The notes: generated from the letters alone by a model not told the origin. 64,000 nucleotides of DNA from Corynebacterium sp. sy039 (GCF_007904105.1 NZ_CP042325.1:992001-1056000); one strand, 5' to 3'. Numbered from the stretch's first letter, positions 29,774 through 43,078 are shown. Program-made: numbers and translations.

Positions 29774-30718
29774 TTAAGAAAAGTTTTTGATTTTCTTTTG
29801 TGCTTTTTCGATAGCTTTTGTAGCTTCTTTACGAAGTTTTTCAGCATGCTTGTGCGCATTCTTTGATGAACGCCCAGAGCGCTTTTCTGCTTTGGCCAGA
29901 GCTTTATCCGCGCGTTCTTGCGCTTTTACCGCAGATTTTACGAGGCGCTTTTTAGCTACCTTTGCGTTTTTCTGCGCAGCAGTTAGCCAATCTCCACTGT
30001 TATCCTTGAAGAAATCTTGGGCAGAATCAGCCACCTGGACAAGCGAAGCACGCGCAGATTGGGTAGCGTCTTGGGCTGTTTCTAGCCAGTCTGCCTTATT
30101 CTCGTCAACATAGTCCTGAACACGATCAGCATATTCCGATACTTTTTCAGTTGCCTCGCCAAACCATCCTTTTGCAGTTGACGCAAAGGCAGCGGCATTT
30201 TCTGAAGCAGCCTCGCTGAATTTTTCTGTTTCAGATTTTCCTGGAAGGGCCTGCTTTACCTGCTTATTAGCTCGAGAAACGGCCTTATTTGCGCGCCACT
30301 TTAGACCAGGCTTACCAGCGGTATCCACAGAGGTAATAGCGAGACCACCAAGAAGGGCAACATTAGTGATGAAACCTTGACGCTGGGCTTGTTTCTGCTC
30401 TTTATTTTGTGCAGTCCAGAAGGAATGACGAGTGAAAAGGGTAGGGACGCTCAAAAGGGCTAGCGTTGCGGCAGATAAGCGTGGTGCCTTACCAATAGCA
30501 AGAAGAGAACCTGCACCAACCTTAGTAGCGCCAAGTGCTTTGGTAATAAGCTCAGGATCTTCAGGAAGATATTGAGTATATTTACGCGGCAGTACAGTGC
30601 GCGCTTGCTTAACAAGAGCCTGTGTTTCTTCGAGATGCTCTTTAGAATTAAGAACAGTATCTGCTCCCTCTGCAACATATACAGAAGCAAGCATAGGACG
30701 TGCTAGTTTGCGGATCAT
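29774..30718 (-). CDS. DoxX-family membrane protein with basic Ala/Lys-rich tail
   Basis: The first half of this 314-residue protein resembles the DoxX family, with the N-terminal RKLARPMLASVYVAEGADT and hydrophobic segments near residues 65-95 and 115-135. The second half (about 155-314) is soluble and ends in some 80 residues dominated by Lys, Ala, Glu and Arg, resembling histone-like or coiled-coil tails. DoxX proteins are membrane components sometimes tied to redox homeostasis. The tail's role is unknown. AAGGAG lies about 9 bp before the ATG. Confidence 0.75.
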   Translation of the reverse strand: MIRKLARPMLASVYVAEGADTVLNSKEHLEETQALVKQARTVLPRKYTQYLPEDPELITKALGATKVGAGSLLAIGKAPRLSAATLALLSVPTLFTRHSFWTAQNKEQKQAQRQGFITNVALLGGLAITSVDTAGKPGLKWRANKAVSRANKQVKQALPGKSETEKFSEAASENAAAFASTAKGWFGEATEKVSEYADRVQDYVDENKADWLETAQDATQSARASLVQVADSAQDFFKDNSGDWLTAAQKNAKVAKKRLVKSAVKAQERADKALAKAEKRSGRSSKNAHKHAEKLRKEATKAIEKAQKKIKNFS

Positions 30719-30899
30719 GATAAAAGATCGCTCCTTATTTCAATACTTATCGTTATGATTCACTAAACGAATCCGTTTTTTAGCTTACTCAATCTCTTTT
30801 CATCGTAATGCTCTAGCATGATAAAAAGACGAAGATAGAAAGCGTCCTTTTTAATTTTACCCATTTTCTTAGCAAAGAGGCAGGAAAGTTATCAACCCG

Positions 30900-31514
30900 T
30901 TACCAGCGACGTTCCCACCAAGAATCAAGCTGTGGTCGCTGTTCTCCCAGGGTGGTGCTTTTGCCATGACCAGGATAAACAATTGAATCATCTGGATAAA
31001 CATCGAAGATATATTTGGTGACATCATGAAATAAGCGCTCAAAATCGCTTTCACTTGATGTTTTTCCTAAACCTCCTGGAAAGAGACTGTCTCCAGAAAA
31101 AATACTTGTTGTTCCCGCAATGGGAGCAATGAGTGCCGCACCGCCTGGGGTATGTCCACGAAGAATCACAATGGGGAGGTCATGTCCAGCAAACTCAATA
31201 GTATCGCCATAATGCAGCTCGACATCAGCGGGAACCGGTAGCGCAGGGGCATCAAGATGCGGTGCGTAGTGGGTTGCGCCAGTTGCTTTGATGACATCAG
31301 CTAGTGCCCTGCTATGATCCCAATGTCGATGAGTGGTTAAGACTTTTGTAATAGTGACACCTGCGTTATGAGCTAATTCTAGGATTTCTTGTGCGTTATC
31401 TGCTGCGTCAATGAGTAATCCTTCATTATTAGCGTGGAGTAAATAGCAGTTATTATCCATCTCCGAAACACTTATATGTGCAAGTGATAACGGATGAGCG
31501 ATTTTATTATTCAT
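30900..31514 (-). CDS. Metallo-beta-lactamase-fold hydrolase (glyoxalase II-like)
   Basis: The 204-residue protein carries the metal-binding HxHxDH motif as HRHWDH (residues 62-67), the later GHTPGGAAL segment, SGDSLFPGGLGKT and the terminal VYPGHG motif. This is the pattern of glyoxalase II-like thioester hydrolases, but the substrate is not known. It is divergent from uvrA, a pairing conserved in corynebacteria. There is no clear ribosome binding site, and a TATCCT box 8 bp before the ATG suggests a leaderless mRNA. Confidence 0.85.
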   Translation of the reverse strand: MNNKIAHPLSLAHISVSEMDNNCYLLHANNEGLLIDAADNAQEILELAHNAGVTITKVLTTHRHWDHSRALADVIKATGATHYAPHLDAPALPVPADVELHYGDTIEFAGHDLPIVILRGHTPGGAALIAPIAGTTSIFSGDSLFPGGLGKTSSESDFERLFHDVTKYIFDVYPDDSIVYPGHGKSTTLGEQRPQLDSWWERRW

Positions 31515-31625
31515 AGTTTACTAGGATAACCGAAAATAATTCGCTGGTATGTTCGATTCTGATATAGTGTGGTTAATTAGTAGATATTTTTAGATAAAAT
31601 CTCAAGGCAAGAAAAGAGCAATTTC

Positions 31626-34478
31626 ATGGCTGAGCGCTTAGTTGTCCGAGGAGCACGAGAACATAATCTCAAAGGTGTAGATATAGATTTACCTCGTAAT
31701 TCATTAGTTGTATTTACCGGTTTATCAGGTTCTGGAAAATCCTCTCTTGCTTTCGACACTATCTTTGCTGAGGGGCAACGTCGTTATGTTGAATCGTTAA
31801 GTTCATATGCACGAATGTTCCTTGGGCAGATGGATAAACCTGATGTGGATTTCATTGATGGGTTATCACCTGCAGTATCTATTGATCAGAAATCAACTAA
31901 TCGCAATCCACGTTCTACTGTGGGCACTATTACTGAAGTATATGATTACTTGCGTCTCTTGTATGCGCGAGCGGGAACAGCATATTGTCCACAATGTGAT
32001 GCAAAAGTAGAACGGCAGACACCGCAACAAATTGTTGATCAGGTTCTGGATATGCCTGCGGGGGAAAAATTTCAAGTTCTTGCTCCAGTGGTACGCACGA
32101 GAAAAGGCGAATTTGTTGAGCTATTCCAAGAGTTAGCTGCTCAAGGGTACTCGCGTGTGCGGGTAGATGGGAAAAACTATTCTCTGTCGGAACCACCTAC
32201 ATTAAAGAAACAAGTTAAGCATGATATCGAAGTAATTGTTGATAGGCTGCAGGTTAAGCAATCGCAAAAACAAAGATTGACTGATTCGGTGGAAACTGCA
32301 CTTAATTTGGCAGATGGTGTAGTTATTTTAGAATTCGTCGATAAGCCAGAAGATGATCCACAGCGCAATAGACGTTTTTCAGAGAAAATGTCTTGTCCAA
32401 ATGGGCATGTACTGAATGTTGATGAGCTAGAGCCCAGAGCCTTTTCTTTTAACTCGCCTTATGGTGCATGTCAGGTCTGTGACGGAATTGGTACAAAGAC
32501 AGAACCGGACATTGAGTTACTCATTCCTGATGAGGATGCTCCCATTATTCGATGCGTCCAGCCTTGGACTTCAAGCCCAAACGCCCGATATTTTGAGAAA
32601 TTAGTGGGGGGCTTTGCTGAGTCCTTGGGGATTGATCCCAAAACTGCTTATAAAGATTTGAGCAAGCAGCATAAGAAAGCTTTTCTTTATGGTAGTGATG
32701 AGATCATCACTGTACGTTATAAGAACCGCTATGGTCGGATACGTAATTGGAGTGCGCCTTTCGAGGGCGTTATGGGGTACCTGGAACGTAAATTAGAGGC
32801 AGCTGATTCTGATTGGTCAAAAGAAAGGCTATTGGCATATACCCGAGAGGTCGCGTGTAAAGCCTGCTCTGGAACCCGGTTACGTCCAGAGATTCTTTCA
32901 GTTCGTTTGAGCTCAGCCGGACATGGTGAGCTCTCTATTGCAGGATTATCACAATTATCTGTGGACGCAGCTGCGCGTTTCTTGGATAATTTGATGCTGG
33001 GCTCGAGAGAAAAGATGATCGCAGCGGCTGTCTTGAAAGAAATACAAGCCAGACTCAAATTTTTACTTGATGTTGGTCTTAATTATCTGACGCTAGACCG
33101 TGCGGCAGGTACGTTGTCAGGTGGGGAAGCCCAACGAATCAGATTAGCAACGCAAATCGGTTCAGGCTTAGCAGGAGTGCTTTATGTTCTTGACGAACCG
33201 TCGATAGGCTTGCACCAGCGTGATAATCAGCGGCTTATCAAAACTTTAGAGAATTTACGTGATATCGGAAATACGCTCATTGTGGTAGAGCATGATGAAG
33301 ACACTATTCGGGCGGCAGATTGGCTCGTTGACATTGGTCCTCGGGCAGGAGAATATGGCGGGAATGTTGTTTACCAAGGGAAACCAGAAGGCATATTAGA
33401 AAATAAAGAATCGTTAACCGGTGCATATTTATCGGGACGAAAAGAACTTGGTGTCCCTCAACAACGTAGACCTATTGACAAAGAACGTATGCTCAGGATT
33501 ATTGGTGCCAAAGAAAATAACCTGAAAAATATCAATGTCTCTGTGCCATTAGGGGTATTGTGCTGCGTAACAGGAGTATCTGGATCTGGTAAATCAACAG
33601 TAGTCAATCAAATTTTGGCAAAAACCCTGGCAAATAAACTCAACAAAGCACGGCAAGTTCCTGGGCGAGTGCAACGTGTTGAGGGGGTAGAGCATTTAGA
33701 CAAATTGGTTCAGGTTGACCAATCGCCGATTGGTCGTACCCCACGTTCTAATCCTGCGACCTATACAGGAGTTTTCGATAAGATTCGTACTCTTTTTGCT
33801 CAAACTACTGAAGCAAAAACTCGGGGTTACAAACCTGGTCGATTTTCTTTTAATGTTAAAGGCGGACGATGTGAAGCCTGCCAAGGAGATGGCACGCTTA
33901 AAATCGAAATGAATTTCCTGCCTGATGTATATGTCCCGTGTGAAGTATGCCAAGGTGCGCGCTATAACCGAGAGACACTCGAGGTGAAATACAAAGGTAA
34001 ATCCATCGCAGAAGTTCTTGATATGCCTATCTCTGAAGCAGCAGAGTTCTTTTCTGCGATCACATCGATTCATCGTTATCTCAGTACGCTAAGCGACGTC
34101 GGCTTAGGCTATTTACGCCTTGGGCAAGCAGCAACTACATTATCTGGTGGGGAGGCGCAACGAGTAAAATTAGCGTCTGAACTGCAGAAAAGATCCAATG
34201 GGCGTACGGTGTATATTCTTGATGAACCTACTACTGGTCTCCATTTTGAGGATATTCGCAAACTAATGTTGGTCATCCAGGGGCTAGTAGACAAAGGAAA
34301 TTCTGTCATAATCATTGAACATAATTTGGATGTGATTAAGTCAGCAGATTGGATTATCGATATGGGGCCGGAAGGTGGATCTGGTGGCGGTACTGTGATT
34401 GCACAGGGAACACCAGAATCGGTTGCACAAGTACCAGAGTCATTTACCGGTCAATTCTTGGCTGATATTCTTGCGTAG
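31626..34478 (+). CDS. uvrA: Excinuclease ABC subunit A
   Basis: UvrA (950 residues) is the damage-recognising ATPase of nucleotide excision repair. It has two ABC modules. The first has Walker [13 protein letters not shown] near residue 32 and signature [12 protein letters not shown]. The second has [12 protein letters not shown] and [12 protein letters not shown]. The zinc-binding modules show paired cysteines (CPQC near 119, and CEACQGDG with CEVCQGAR near 755-780). The length is normal. It stands alone, divergent from the metallo-hydrolase gene. Confidence 0.97.
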   Translation: MAERLVVRGAREHNLKGVDIDLPRNSLVVFTGLSGSGKSSLAFDTIFAEGQRRYVESLSSYARMFLGQMDKPDVDFIDGLSPAVSIDQKSTNRNPRSTVGTITEVYDYLRLLYARAGTAYCPQCDAKVERQTPQQIVDQVLDMPAGEKFQVLAPVVRTRKGEFVELFQELAAQGYSRVRVDGKNYSLSEPPTLKKQVKHDIEVIVDRLQVKQSQKQRLTDSVETALNLADGVVILEFVDKPEDDPQRNRRFSEKMSCPNGHVLNVDELEPRAFSFNSPYGACQVCDGIGTKTEPDIELLIPDEDAPIIRCVQPWTSSPNARYFEKLVGGFAESLGIDPKTAYKDLSKQHKKAFLYGSDEIITVRYKNRYGRIRNWSAPFEGVMGYLERKLEAADSDWSKERLLAYTREVACKACSGTRLRPEILSVRLSSAGHGELSIAGLSQLSVDAAARFLDNLMLGSREKMIAAAVLKEIQARLKFLLDVGLNYLTLDRAAGTLSGGEAQRIRLATQIGSGLAGVLYVLDEPSIGLHQRDNQRLIKTLENLRDIGNTLIVVEHDEDTIRAADWLVDIGPRAGEYGGNVVYQGKPEGILENKESLTGAYLSGRKELGVPQQRRPIDKERMLRIIGAKENNLKNINVSVPLGVLCCVTGVSGSGKSTVVNQILAKTLANKLNKARQVPGRVQRVEGVEHLDKLVQVDQSPIGRTPRSNPATYTGVFDKIRTLFAQTTEAKTRGYKPGRFSFNVKGGRCEACQGDGTLKIEMNFLPDVYVPCEVCQGARYNRETLEVKYKGKSIAEVLDMPISEAAEFFSAITSIHRYLSTLSDVGLGYLRLGQAATTLSGGEAQRVKLASELQKRSNGRTVYILDEPTTGLHFEDIRKLMLVIQGLVDKGNSVIIIEHNLDVIKSADWIIDMGPEGGSGGGTVIAQGTPESVAQVPESFTGQFLADILA

Positions 34479-34563
34479 CACTTGGTTGGATCCAATGAAT
34501 GGGGACATATAAGATCGATTTTGGTTTGTGCACATTCTTGTGATAGCATCCAAGTTACTACCG

Positions 34564-34717
34564 CCCAGTGCGTATTACTATGCACTTGGGTCGCAAGTGG
34601 AGATCTTCCCACCTTATTCCGCTTTTGGCTGGATATAGGTAAAAGGTATTGGTTAATGTTTTCATTTCCAATGTGGTGTGATCTCCCGTTATCTCTATCG
34701 AGGTGACGGGTTTTCTT
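34564..34717 (+). promoter_or_regulatory. Structured infC leader with attenuator-like hairpins
   Basis: The 308-bp gap before infC holds ordered structures. Helix A pairs CCCAGTGCGTA with TATGCACTTGGG (34564-34590). Helix B pairs CACTTG (34583-34588) with CAAGTG (34594-34599) and shares bases with helix A, so only one can form. A terminator-like stem CCCGTTATCT (34685-34694) with AGGTGACGGG (34701-34710) is followed by TTTTCTT. This fits transcription attenuation of the infC-rpmI-rplT operon. The controlling ligand, such as L20, is not shown by the sequence. Confidence 0.55.
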
Positions 34718-34786
34718 ATGCCGCCAATAGGGGATCCAGCTTTCGACAACGGTATGTCATATCCATCTGCTACTTGAGGAGTCCCC

Positions 34787-35308
34787 ATTAGCGCTGAAGC
34801 TCGCATTAATGAGCGTATCCGAGTACCTGAGGTGCGTCTTGTTGGTCCTAACGGAGAACAGGTTGGCATTGTGCGCATCGATGATGCTCGTAAGCTCGCT
34901 TATGATGCAGACCTAGACTTAGTTGAGGTTGCACCTAATGCTAAGCCACCGGTTTGCAAGATCATGGACTACGGTAAGTTCAAGTACGAACAAGCGCAAA
35001 AAGCGCGTGAGGCTCGTAAGAACCAACAACAAACCGTGGTGAAAGAACAAAAGTTCCGTCCTAAAATTGACGACCATGATTACGAGACAAAAAAGAACAA
35101 TGTCGTTCGATTCCTGGAAAAAGGATCGAAAGTCAAAGTGACCATTATGTTCCGCGGTCGTGAGCAATCTCGTCCTGAACTTGGTTTGCGCTTGTTGGAG
35201 CGACTTGCTGAAGACGTTGCAGAAGTTGGGATTGTTGAGGCAAGGCCAAAGCAAGATGGTCGCAATATGACCATGGTTTTGGGGCCAGCTCGTAAGAGCA
35301 AAAAGTAA
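34787..35308 (+). CDS. infC: Translation initiation factor IF-3 (AUU start)
   Basis: IF-3 (173 residues) controls start-codon selection and keeps 30S subunits free. The start is read as ATT at 34787, because GAGGA lies 6 bp upstream and the product then begins [19 protein letters not shown], the normal IF-3 N-terminus. The first ATG in frame, at 34832, would delete 15 conserved residues. A rare AUU start allows IF-3 to repress its own translation, as known in E. coli. [28 protein letters not shown] and C-terminal MFRGRE motifs are present. rpmI and rplT follow. Confidence 0.93.
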   Translation: MSAEARINERIRVPEVRLVGPNGEQVGIVRIDDARKLAYDADLDLVEVAPNAKPPVCKIMDYGKFKYEQAQKAREARKNQQQTVVKEQKFRPKIDDHDYETKKNNVVRFLEKGSKVKVTIMFRGREQSRPELGLRLLERLAEDVAEVGIVEARPKQDGRNMTMVLGPARKSKK

Positions 35309-35341
35309 CATACCTAGAGAAGAAGTCAAAGGATATATTCC

Positions 35342-35536
35342 ATGAAGCAGAAAACCCATAAGGGCACCGCTAAGCGAATTAAGACCACTGGCTCCGGCAA
35401 ATTGCGTCGTGAGCAAACTAACCGTCGCCACCTCCTCGAAGGTAAGCCATCAACTCGTACTCGTCGTCTGAAGGGTACTGAGGATGTAGCAAAGGCTGAC
35501 ACTAAGCGTGTTAAACGTCTCCTGGGCAAGGCTTAA
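35342..35536 (+). CDS. rpmI: 50S ribosomal protein L35
   Basis: L35 is a 64-residue basic protein beginning [20 protein letters not shown], the standard family N-terminus. The length is normal. It lies 33 bp after infC and 70 bp before rplT, the conserved infC-rpmI-rplT order. Confidence 0.97.
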   Translation: MKQKTHKGTAKRIKTTGSGKLRREQTNRRHLLEGKPSTRTRRLKGTEDVAKADTKRVKRLLGKA

Positions 35537-35606
35537 TTTTCGTTAATTTTCTTCCCAATTTTTATCCAAGAATTACCAACCATTTCATCAGTTAGGAAGT
35601 ATCACA

Positions 35607-35990
35607 GTGGCACGTGTAAAGCGCTCAGTGAATGCTAAGAAGAAGCGTCGCGTAATCCTCAAATCAGCTAAGGGATACCGTGGTCAGCGTTCTCGCCTCT
35701 ACCGTAAGGCTAAAGAACAGTGGCTACATTCCATGACTTACTCTTACCGCGATCGTCGTGCGCGTAAGTCAGAGTTCCGCAAATTGTGGATTACCCGTAT
35801 CAATGCTGCAGCTCGTATGAATGACATCACGTATAATCGTCTTATTCAGGGGCTACGTCTTGCAGAAGTAGAGGTAGACCGCAAGATTCTAGCTGAGCTA
35901 GCTGTTAATGATTTTGCTGCTTTCTCTGCAATTTGCGAAACCGCAAAGGCTGCATTGCCAGAGGATGTAAACGCACCTAAAGCTGCGTAA
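35607..35990 (+). CDS. rplT: 50S ribosomal protein L20
   Basis: L20 (127 residues, GTG start) has the typical [19 protein letters not shown]-terminus and the C-terminal globular domain with [24 protein letters not shown]20 is an early assembly protein and in some bacteria represses its own operon by binding the leader RNA. The GTG is preceded by TTAGGAAG. A strong terminator follows 15 bp after the stop codon. Confidence 0.97.
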   Translation: MARVKRSVNAKKKRRVILKSAKGYRGQRSRLYRKAKEQWLHSMTYSYRDRRARKSEFRKLWITRINAAARMNDITYNRLIQGLRLAEVEVDRKILAELAVNDFAAFSAICETAKAALPEDVNAPKAA

Positions 35991-36004
35991 CAGTATCTAG
36001 TATT

Positions 36005-36055
36005 AAAACTCCGTTTATTCTAAAGTCGAGAAGGCTTGAAAATAAACGGAGTTTT
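36005..36055 (+). terminator. Rho-independent terminator after rplT
   Basis: AAAACTCCGTTTATT (36005-36019) and AATAAACGGAGTTTT (36041-36055) form a perfect 15-bp stem ending in TTTTC. It closes the infC-rpmI-rplT operon. Confidence 0.9.
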
Positions 36056-36155
36056 CTATTTTCTCGCTTTGTGAGTGCTAGAATTAGGCGTTTAGATTTC
36101 AATTATAGCCATAGTGATTCGTCCAAAGTATTATGCGCCATGTTCTAGGATTTTT

Positions 36156-36977
36156 ATGTTGATAGATTTCAGCCAACCTTTTACTGAAAAAACACCACGC
36201 ATTGTTCATGCAGCTAAGCTGCATCGATCTGCTACACGTCGTAAGCTGAAGCAATTTATTGTCGAGGGGGAGAATTCAGTTGATGCTGCCGTCGCTACTG
36301 CTGCAGCAACAGATATCTTTGTTACACAACAAGCTGCGCAACGTTTTAGCGAAATTATAGAGACAGCAGGACATTTGGGGATTTATGTTCATCCTATATC
36401 TGAGAAAGCAGCTAAATACTTAGCTGATACAACTGCACCAACGGGTATTTTTGCTGTGTGCAAAACGGTGTTGTGGTCTAGTCGAAAGGCACTAGGGCAT
36501 ACGCCAAGGATAGTAAGTATTCCGGTGGAAACAAATGATCCAGGAAATGCTGGAACACTGGTGCGTATCTCAGATGCAATGGGGGCGGATTCAGTTATTT
36601 TTGCTGGAAATTGTGTTGATCCTCAAGCCTCCAAAGTGGTTCGCTCATCTGCAGGTTCTTTTTTCCATATACCTGTGGCCAAGAATCCTGATGTTGCGGA
36701 AGTGCTAGAACAAGTCAGAGCAAAAAATATGCAGATAATAGCTACGTCGGCTACCGGTGAAGTTAGCCTGGATGAGGCAGATGAATTGTTGGCACAGCCG
36801 ACGGCATGGCTTTTCGGAAATGAAGCACATGGTCTGCACCCAGAGTTACTTGCACAAGCAGATTATCGAGTTCGCATTCCTATTCGCGGCCGTGCCGAAT
36901 CGCTTAATCTTGCTACCGCTGCCGCTATTTGTGTTTATGAAACTGCAAAAGTCCAGGCATCTCAGCGTCGAGTCTGA
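36156..36977 (+). CDS. TrmH/SpoU-family RNA methyltransferase
   Basis: The 273-residue protein has an N-terminal L30e-like substrate domain (KLKQFIVEGENSVDAA) and a C-terminal SPOUT methyltransferase domain. The three SpoU motifs are NDPGNAGTLVRISDAMGAD, GNEAHGLHPE and RAESLNLATAAAICVYE. It should 2'-O-methylate a ribose in rRNA or tRNA using SAM. The target is unknown. The ATG at 36156 has AGGA 5 bp upstream, while the GTG at 36114 would add 14 atypical residues. It sits between rplT and pheS. Confidence 0.88.
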   Translation: MLIDFSQPFTEKTPRIVHAAKLHRSATRRKLKQFIVEGENSVDAAVATAAATDIFVTQQAAQRFSEIIETAGHLGIYVHPISEKAAKYLADTTAPTGIFAVCKTVLWSSRKALGHTPRIVSIPVETNDPGNAGTLVRISDAMGADSVIFAGNCVDPQASKVVRSSAGSFFHIPVAKNPDVAEVLEQVRAKNMQIIATSATGEVSLDEADELLAQPTAWLFGNEAHGLHPELLAQADYRVRIPIRGRAESLNLATAAAICVYETAKVQASQRRV

Positions 36978-37075
36978 TTGTGTAGGTAAGTGTATATAAG
37001 ATAGACAATGTCTTTGTGCACGCTAGAATAGCTAAAGATCGAAAGAATAAAGTAAAGACAAGAAAGAGTCATTAA

Positions 37076-38131
<1,056 letters not shown>

Positions 38132-38215
38132 AAGTGTACTGATTCTTGATAGCTTGCCGACGCATAGCTAGACGAAAAGCAAACTAACATTTCTGATATT
38201 TAAGGAGAAAATATC

Positions 38216-40741
38216 GTGCTTATCACGCAAAAATGGGTAACCAAATTATTGAACCAAGCCAATTCTGGTTGGTCAGTTAGCTCTGCAGAACTAGATAAAG
38301 GTTACGTGCGTGTTGGTTTTGAGACGGAAGGCTATACATCGATTCCAGAAACCACAGGTCCATTAGTTCTAGGTCGTGTCGAGCAGATCGAAGAACTTAC
38401 TGGTTTCAAGAAACCCATTAGATTTTGTCAAGTAAATGTTGCTGATGCTAATGGCACTGGTGATTTACAACCTATTGTGTGCGGGGCACGCAATTTTCAA
38501 GAAGGAGATTTGGTTGTTGTTGCTTTGCCAGGCACGGTACTACCTGGCAATTTCGAGATTAGTGCTCGGAAAACTTATGATCATATTTCTGCTGGAATGA
38601 TTTGTTCTGCAGCAGAATTAGGTTTAGCCGATAAACAGAATTCGGGAATTATTGTTTTAGATGATTCTTATGGCGTACCAGGGGATAGTGCATATGAAAT
38701 CCTTGGTCTTGATGACACTATTTTCGATGTGAATATCACTCCAGATCGTGGCTATGCGTTATCTGCTCGTGGCTTGACTAGAGAACTAGCGTCTGCTTTC
38801 AACCTCGCTTATACTGATCCAGCTTACGACGCAGCTACCGCAGGTATTGATCTATCTGTAGTACCAGCTGTGCAAGGGGAGTTGCTTGCTATATCAGTAT
38901 CGGAAGCAACTAAGGCACGTCGATTTGGTTTGCGCAAAGTTAGTGGTATCGATCCAAATGCACAGTCTCCTTTTTGGTTGCAGCGTGAACTTATGTTGAG
39001 TGGCCAGCGACCAATTAATGCAGCAACTGATGTGACAAACTACATCATGTTGTTGCTGGGGCAGCCGATGCATGCTTTCGACGCCGATAAAATTGTTGGT
39101 GGGCTAGAGATCAGAACTGCTCGCGAAGGTGAGAAATTTGAGACTCTCGACCATGTTGAACGCACGTTAAATAGCGAAGACGTTGTAATTTGCGATGAGC
39201 AAGGTATTCAATCTCTCGCTGGTGTTATGGGCGGATTATTGTCTGAGATTTCCGAAAATACCACCAATGTGTACTTTGAGGCTGCTACGTGGGATCAGAT
39301 TACTACGGCACGCACTTCTCGTCGGCATAAGTTAAGCTCGGAGGCATCTAGGCGCTTTGAGCGTGGGGTAGATCCAGCATTAGTAGAAATTGCTCTCGAT
39401 TATGCTTGTGCTTTATTAGTTGATATTGCTGGTGGCACAGTCGACAGCGCTCGTAGTATTTACGGAACAGCAGAATCACGCCCAAGTATTTCTATGGAGA
39501 TAACGCGACCTGGCACTGTTGCTGGTGTGGATTATCGCCCAGAGACAGTGATCCAGCGCCTTGAAGAAATTGCTTGCGATGTTCGTCGCGACGCTCAAAA
39601 CGGTGAATTACTTGAGGTAACGCCACCAACATGGCGCCTTGATCTTAATGAAAAAGCGGATCTTGTGGAGGAAGTGTTACGCCTTGAAGGATTAGAGGAT
39701 ATTCCGTCACTTATGCCGCAAGCACCAGTTGGTCGTGGATTAAGTCCTGCTCAAAAGCGTAAACGAGCTATAGGGCACAGTCTTGCGTATAACGGTTATG
39801 TGGAGGTCATTCCTACGCCTTTTATTCGTAACGATATTTTTGATATTTGGGAGTTAGCGGCTGATGATCCACGTCGTAAGGTCGTGAAGGTACAAAATCC
39901 ACTAGATACAGATTATTCTGTGCTGGGTACTACGCTGTTGCCGTCTTTGTGTGAGACTGTAGGTCGCAATATCGCTCGTGGTCACAGTGATGTCAGCATT
40001 TTTGGTATGCAGCAGGTGGCTTTTGCACATAAAGAGTCTTCTCCGATGCCTAGTGTGCAGCATCGCCCAAGCGAGGCAGAATTAGCGCAGGTATTGGAAT
40101 CCCTACCAATTCAGCCGCTGCATGTGGCTACTATTGCTACTGGAAAAATTGATGCTGAGGGTGTGTGGGGAGCTGGTCGTGACTACACATATGCAGATGC
40201 TATTGAATCAGCACGTATTGTGGCTCGTGCGGCAGGAGTCGAGCTTGAGGTTGCCAATACTGATGAAAATGGTTATTTACCTTGGCATCCTGGTCGCTGT
40301 GCCCAATTATTGGTTGCTGGTGAAGTTGTTGGTTATGCAGGTGAATTGCATCCACAGGTGCTTGATCGTTTAGGACTGCCTGCGCGTGTATGCGCTATGG
40401 AGATGAATGTGAGTGCTATGCCGCTGCGCGAGCCTATGCCAGCGCCTGTGCTTTCTGCTTTCCCGACGCTTAACCAAGATCTTGCTTTGGTTGTTGATGA
40501 GGAGGTTCCTGCGGAACAAGTTCGTCGTACGATTCATGAAGCAGCTGGGGATCTTCTGGAGAAGGTGGAACTTTTTGATGTGTATCGTTCAGAACGTTTG
40601 GGAGCAGAAAAGAAATCTTTGGCTTTCTCCTTAACTTTCCGTGCTCCGGATCGGACACTAACCGATGACGAATGCTCGGAGCGTAGAATGGCTGCGGTTG
40701 AATTAGCAGCACAGCGTTTTGGGGCTGAAATGCGTGCGTGA
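38216..40741 (+). CDS. pheT: Phenylalanyl-tRNA synthetase beta subunit
   Basis: PheT (841 residues, GTG start) contains the N-terminal tRNA-binding OB domain, the B3/B4 editing domain with TDVTNYIMLLLGQPMHAFDADK, the B5 domain and a C-terminal anticodon-binding (FDX-ACB) domain with FPTLNQDLALVVDEEVPAEQV. It completes the enzyme with PheS and edits Tyr-tRNA(Phe). GGAGAAAATATC precedes the GTG. argC starts 71 bp downstream with its own promoter. Confidence 0.96.
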   Translation: MLITQKWVTKLLNQANSGWSVSSAELDKGYVRVGFETEGYTSIPETTGPLVLGRVEQIEELTGFKKPIRFCQVNVADANGTGDLQPIVCGARNFQEGDLVVVALPGTVLPGNFEISARKTYDHISAGMICSAAELGLADKQNSGIIVLDDSYGVPGDSAYEILGLDDTIFDVNITPDRGYALSARGLTRELASAFNLAYTDPAYDAATAGIDLSVVPAVQGELLAISVSEATKARRFGLRKVSGIDPNAQSPFWLQRELMLSGQRPINAATDVTNYIMLLLGQPMHAFDADKIVGGLEIRTAREGEKFETLDHVERTLNSEDVVICDEQGIQSLAGVMGGLLSEISENTTNVYFEAATWDQITTARTSRRHKLSSEASRRFERGVDPALVEIALDYACALLVDIAGGTVDSARSIYGTAESRPSISMEITRPGTVAGVDYRPETVIQRLEEIACDVRRDAQNGELLEVTPPTWRLDLNEKADLVEEVLRLEGLEDIPSLMPQAPVGRGLSPAQKRKRAIGHSLAYNGYVEVIPTPFIRNDIFDIWELAADDPRRKVVKVQNPLDTDYSVLGTTLLPSLCETVGRNIARGHSDVSIFGMQQVAFAHKESSPMPSVQHRPSEAELAQVLESLPIQPLHVATIATGKIDAEGVWGAGRDYTYADAIESARIVARAAGVELEVANTDENGYLPWHPGRCAQLLVAGEVVGYAGELHPQVLDRLGLPARVCAMEMNVSAMPLREPMPAPVLSAFPTLNQDLALVVDEEVPAEQVRRTIHEAAGDLLEKVELFDVYRSERLGAEKKSLAFSLTFRAPDRTLTDDECSERRMAAVELAAQRFGAEMRA

Positions 40742-40777
40742 TATGTAACCAACACATATTGCATATTATTCATTCAT

Positions 40778-41874
<1,097 letters not shown>

Positions 41875-41899
41875 CATAAGAGAAAGTAAGGCGAGAACA

Positions 41900-43078
41900 G
41901 TGACTTTTTTAGAGCATAGTGCCCATACTGGAATAACTACTCCCCAAGGATTCCGTGCAGCTGGTATATCTGCTGGTATCAAAGAATCTGGAAACAAAGA
42001 TATGGCGTTAGTGGTTAATGCTGGTCCTGAGTTTCATGCAGCAGGTGTGTTTACCCGCAATCGTATTGTGGCTGCACCAGTAAAAATAACAAAAAAAGTG
42101 CTTGCCGACGCCCAGCTCAAGGCAATTATCTATAACTCAGGGAACGCCAATGCCTGTACTGGAAAGCAAGGCGACGAAGATGCCACGGGTATTGTGGAGG
42201 AAGTAGCAAAACAACTGGCAATGGATACCACTGATGTTGCTATTTGTTCTACAGGACTCATTGGTGAGCCATTGCCAATGCCTAAACTACTGCACGGCGT
42301 TGCTGAGTTGGTTCCTCGTCTTGATCGCAACGGGCATGATGCTGCGGAAGCAATAATGACCACAGATACAGTTGCGAAAGAAGCTGTTATTGATATGGGA
42401 CAGTGGACTATTGCTGCAATGGGTAAGGGAGTAGGTATGATGGCTCCGTCTTTGGCAACGATGCTGGTGTGTATTACCACAGACGCTCATGTGGAAAAAG
42501 ACTTTTTGCAGCAATGCTTAGCAAAAGCATGCGATAAAACATTCAATACCATTGATATTGATGGTTCCACCTCTACAAATGACACTGTATTAGTTATGGC
42601 TAATGGTGCTTCAGGCGTTAGTCCGTCGGACGCGGAGTTTGAGCAGGCATTAGAAAAAGTATGTGCGAATATAGCTGATCAACTACAAGCTGATGCAGAG
42701 GGAGTAACAAAGCGTGTGAGGATTACTGTGACTGGTGCACGTGATGACCAGCAAGCACTTAATGCTGCACGTACTCTTGGTCGGGATAACTTATTTAAGT
42801 GTGCAATGTTTGGTTCAGATCCCAATTGGGGTCGTGTACTAGCAGCAATTGGTATGGCAGATGCTGAAATGGATCCAGATAATATCTCAGTTTTCTTCAA
42901 TGATCACGCAGTGTGTTTATCTTCATGTGGTACCGCTGATGCAAGAACCGTCGATCTCAGTGGTAGCGATATTGCAGTTCGAGTTGATCTAGGCACTGGT
43001 GGCAGCGGGCAAGCTTTTGTACGTACGACAGATCTTTCTCATGCGTATGTTGAAATCAATTCAGCTTATTCAACTTAA
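41900..43078 (+). CDS. argJ: Bifunctional ornithine acetyltransferase / N-acetylglutamate synthase
   Basis: ArgJ (392 residues, GTG start) moves acetyl groups from N-acetylornithine to glutamate, which makes the pathway cyclic. The precursor cleaves itself before Thr187 in the [15 protein letters not shown] motif, producing alpha and beta chains, with Thr187 as the nucleophile. No other acetylglutamate synthase gene is seen here. The GTG follows AAGTAAGGCGAG. It lies 25 bp after argC. Confidence 0.96.
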   Translation: MTFLEHSAHTGITTPQGFRAAGISAGIKESGNKDMALVVNAGPEFHAAGVFTRNRIVAAPVKITKKVLADAQLKAIIYNSGNANACTGKQGDEDATGIVEEVAKQLAMDTTDVAICSTGLIGEPLPMPKLLHGVAELVPRLDRNGHDAAEAIMTTDTVAKEAVIDMGQWTIAAMGKGVGMMAPSLATMLVCITTDAHVEKDFLQQCLAKACDKTFNTIDIDGSTSTNDTVLVMANGASGVSPSDAEFEQALEKVCANIADQLQADAEGVTKRVRITVTGARDDQQALNAARTLGRDNLFKCAMFGSDPNWGRVLAAIGMADAEMDPDNISVFFNDHAVCLSSCGTADARTVDLSGSDIAVRVDLGTGGSGQAFVRTTDLSHAYVEINSAYST

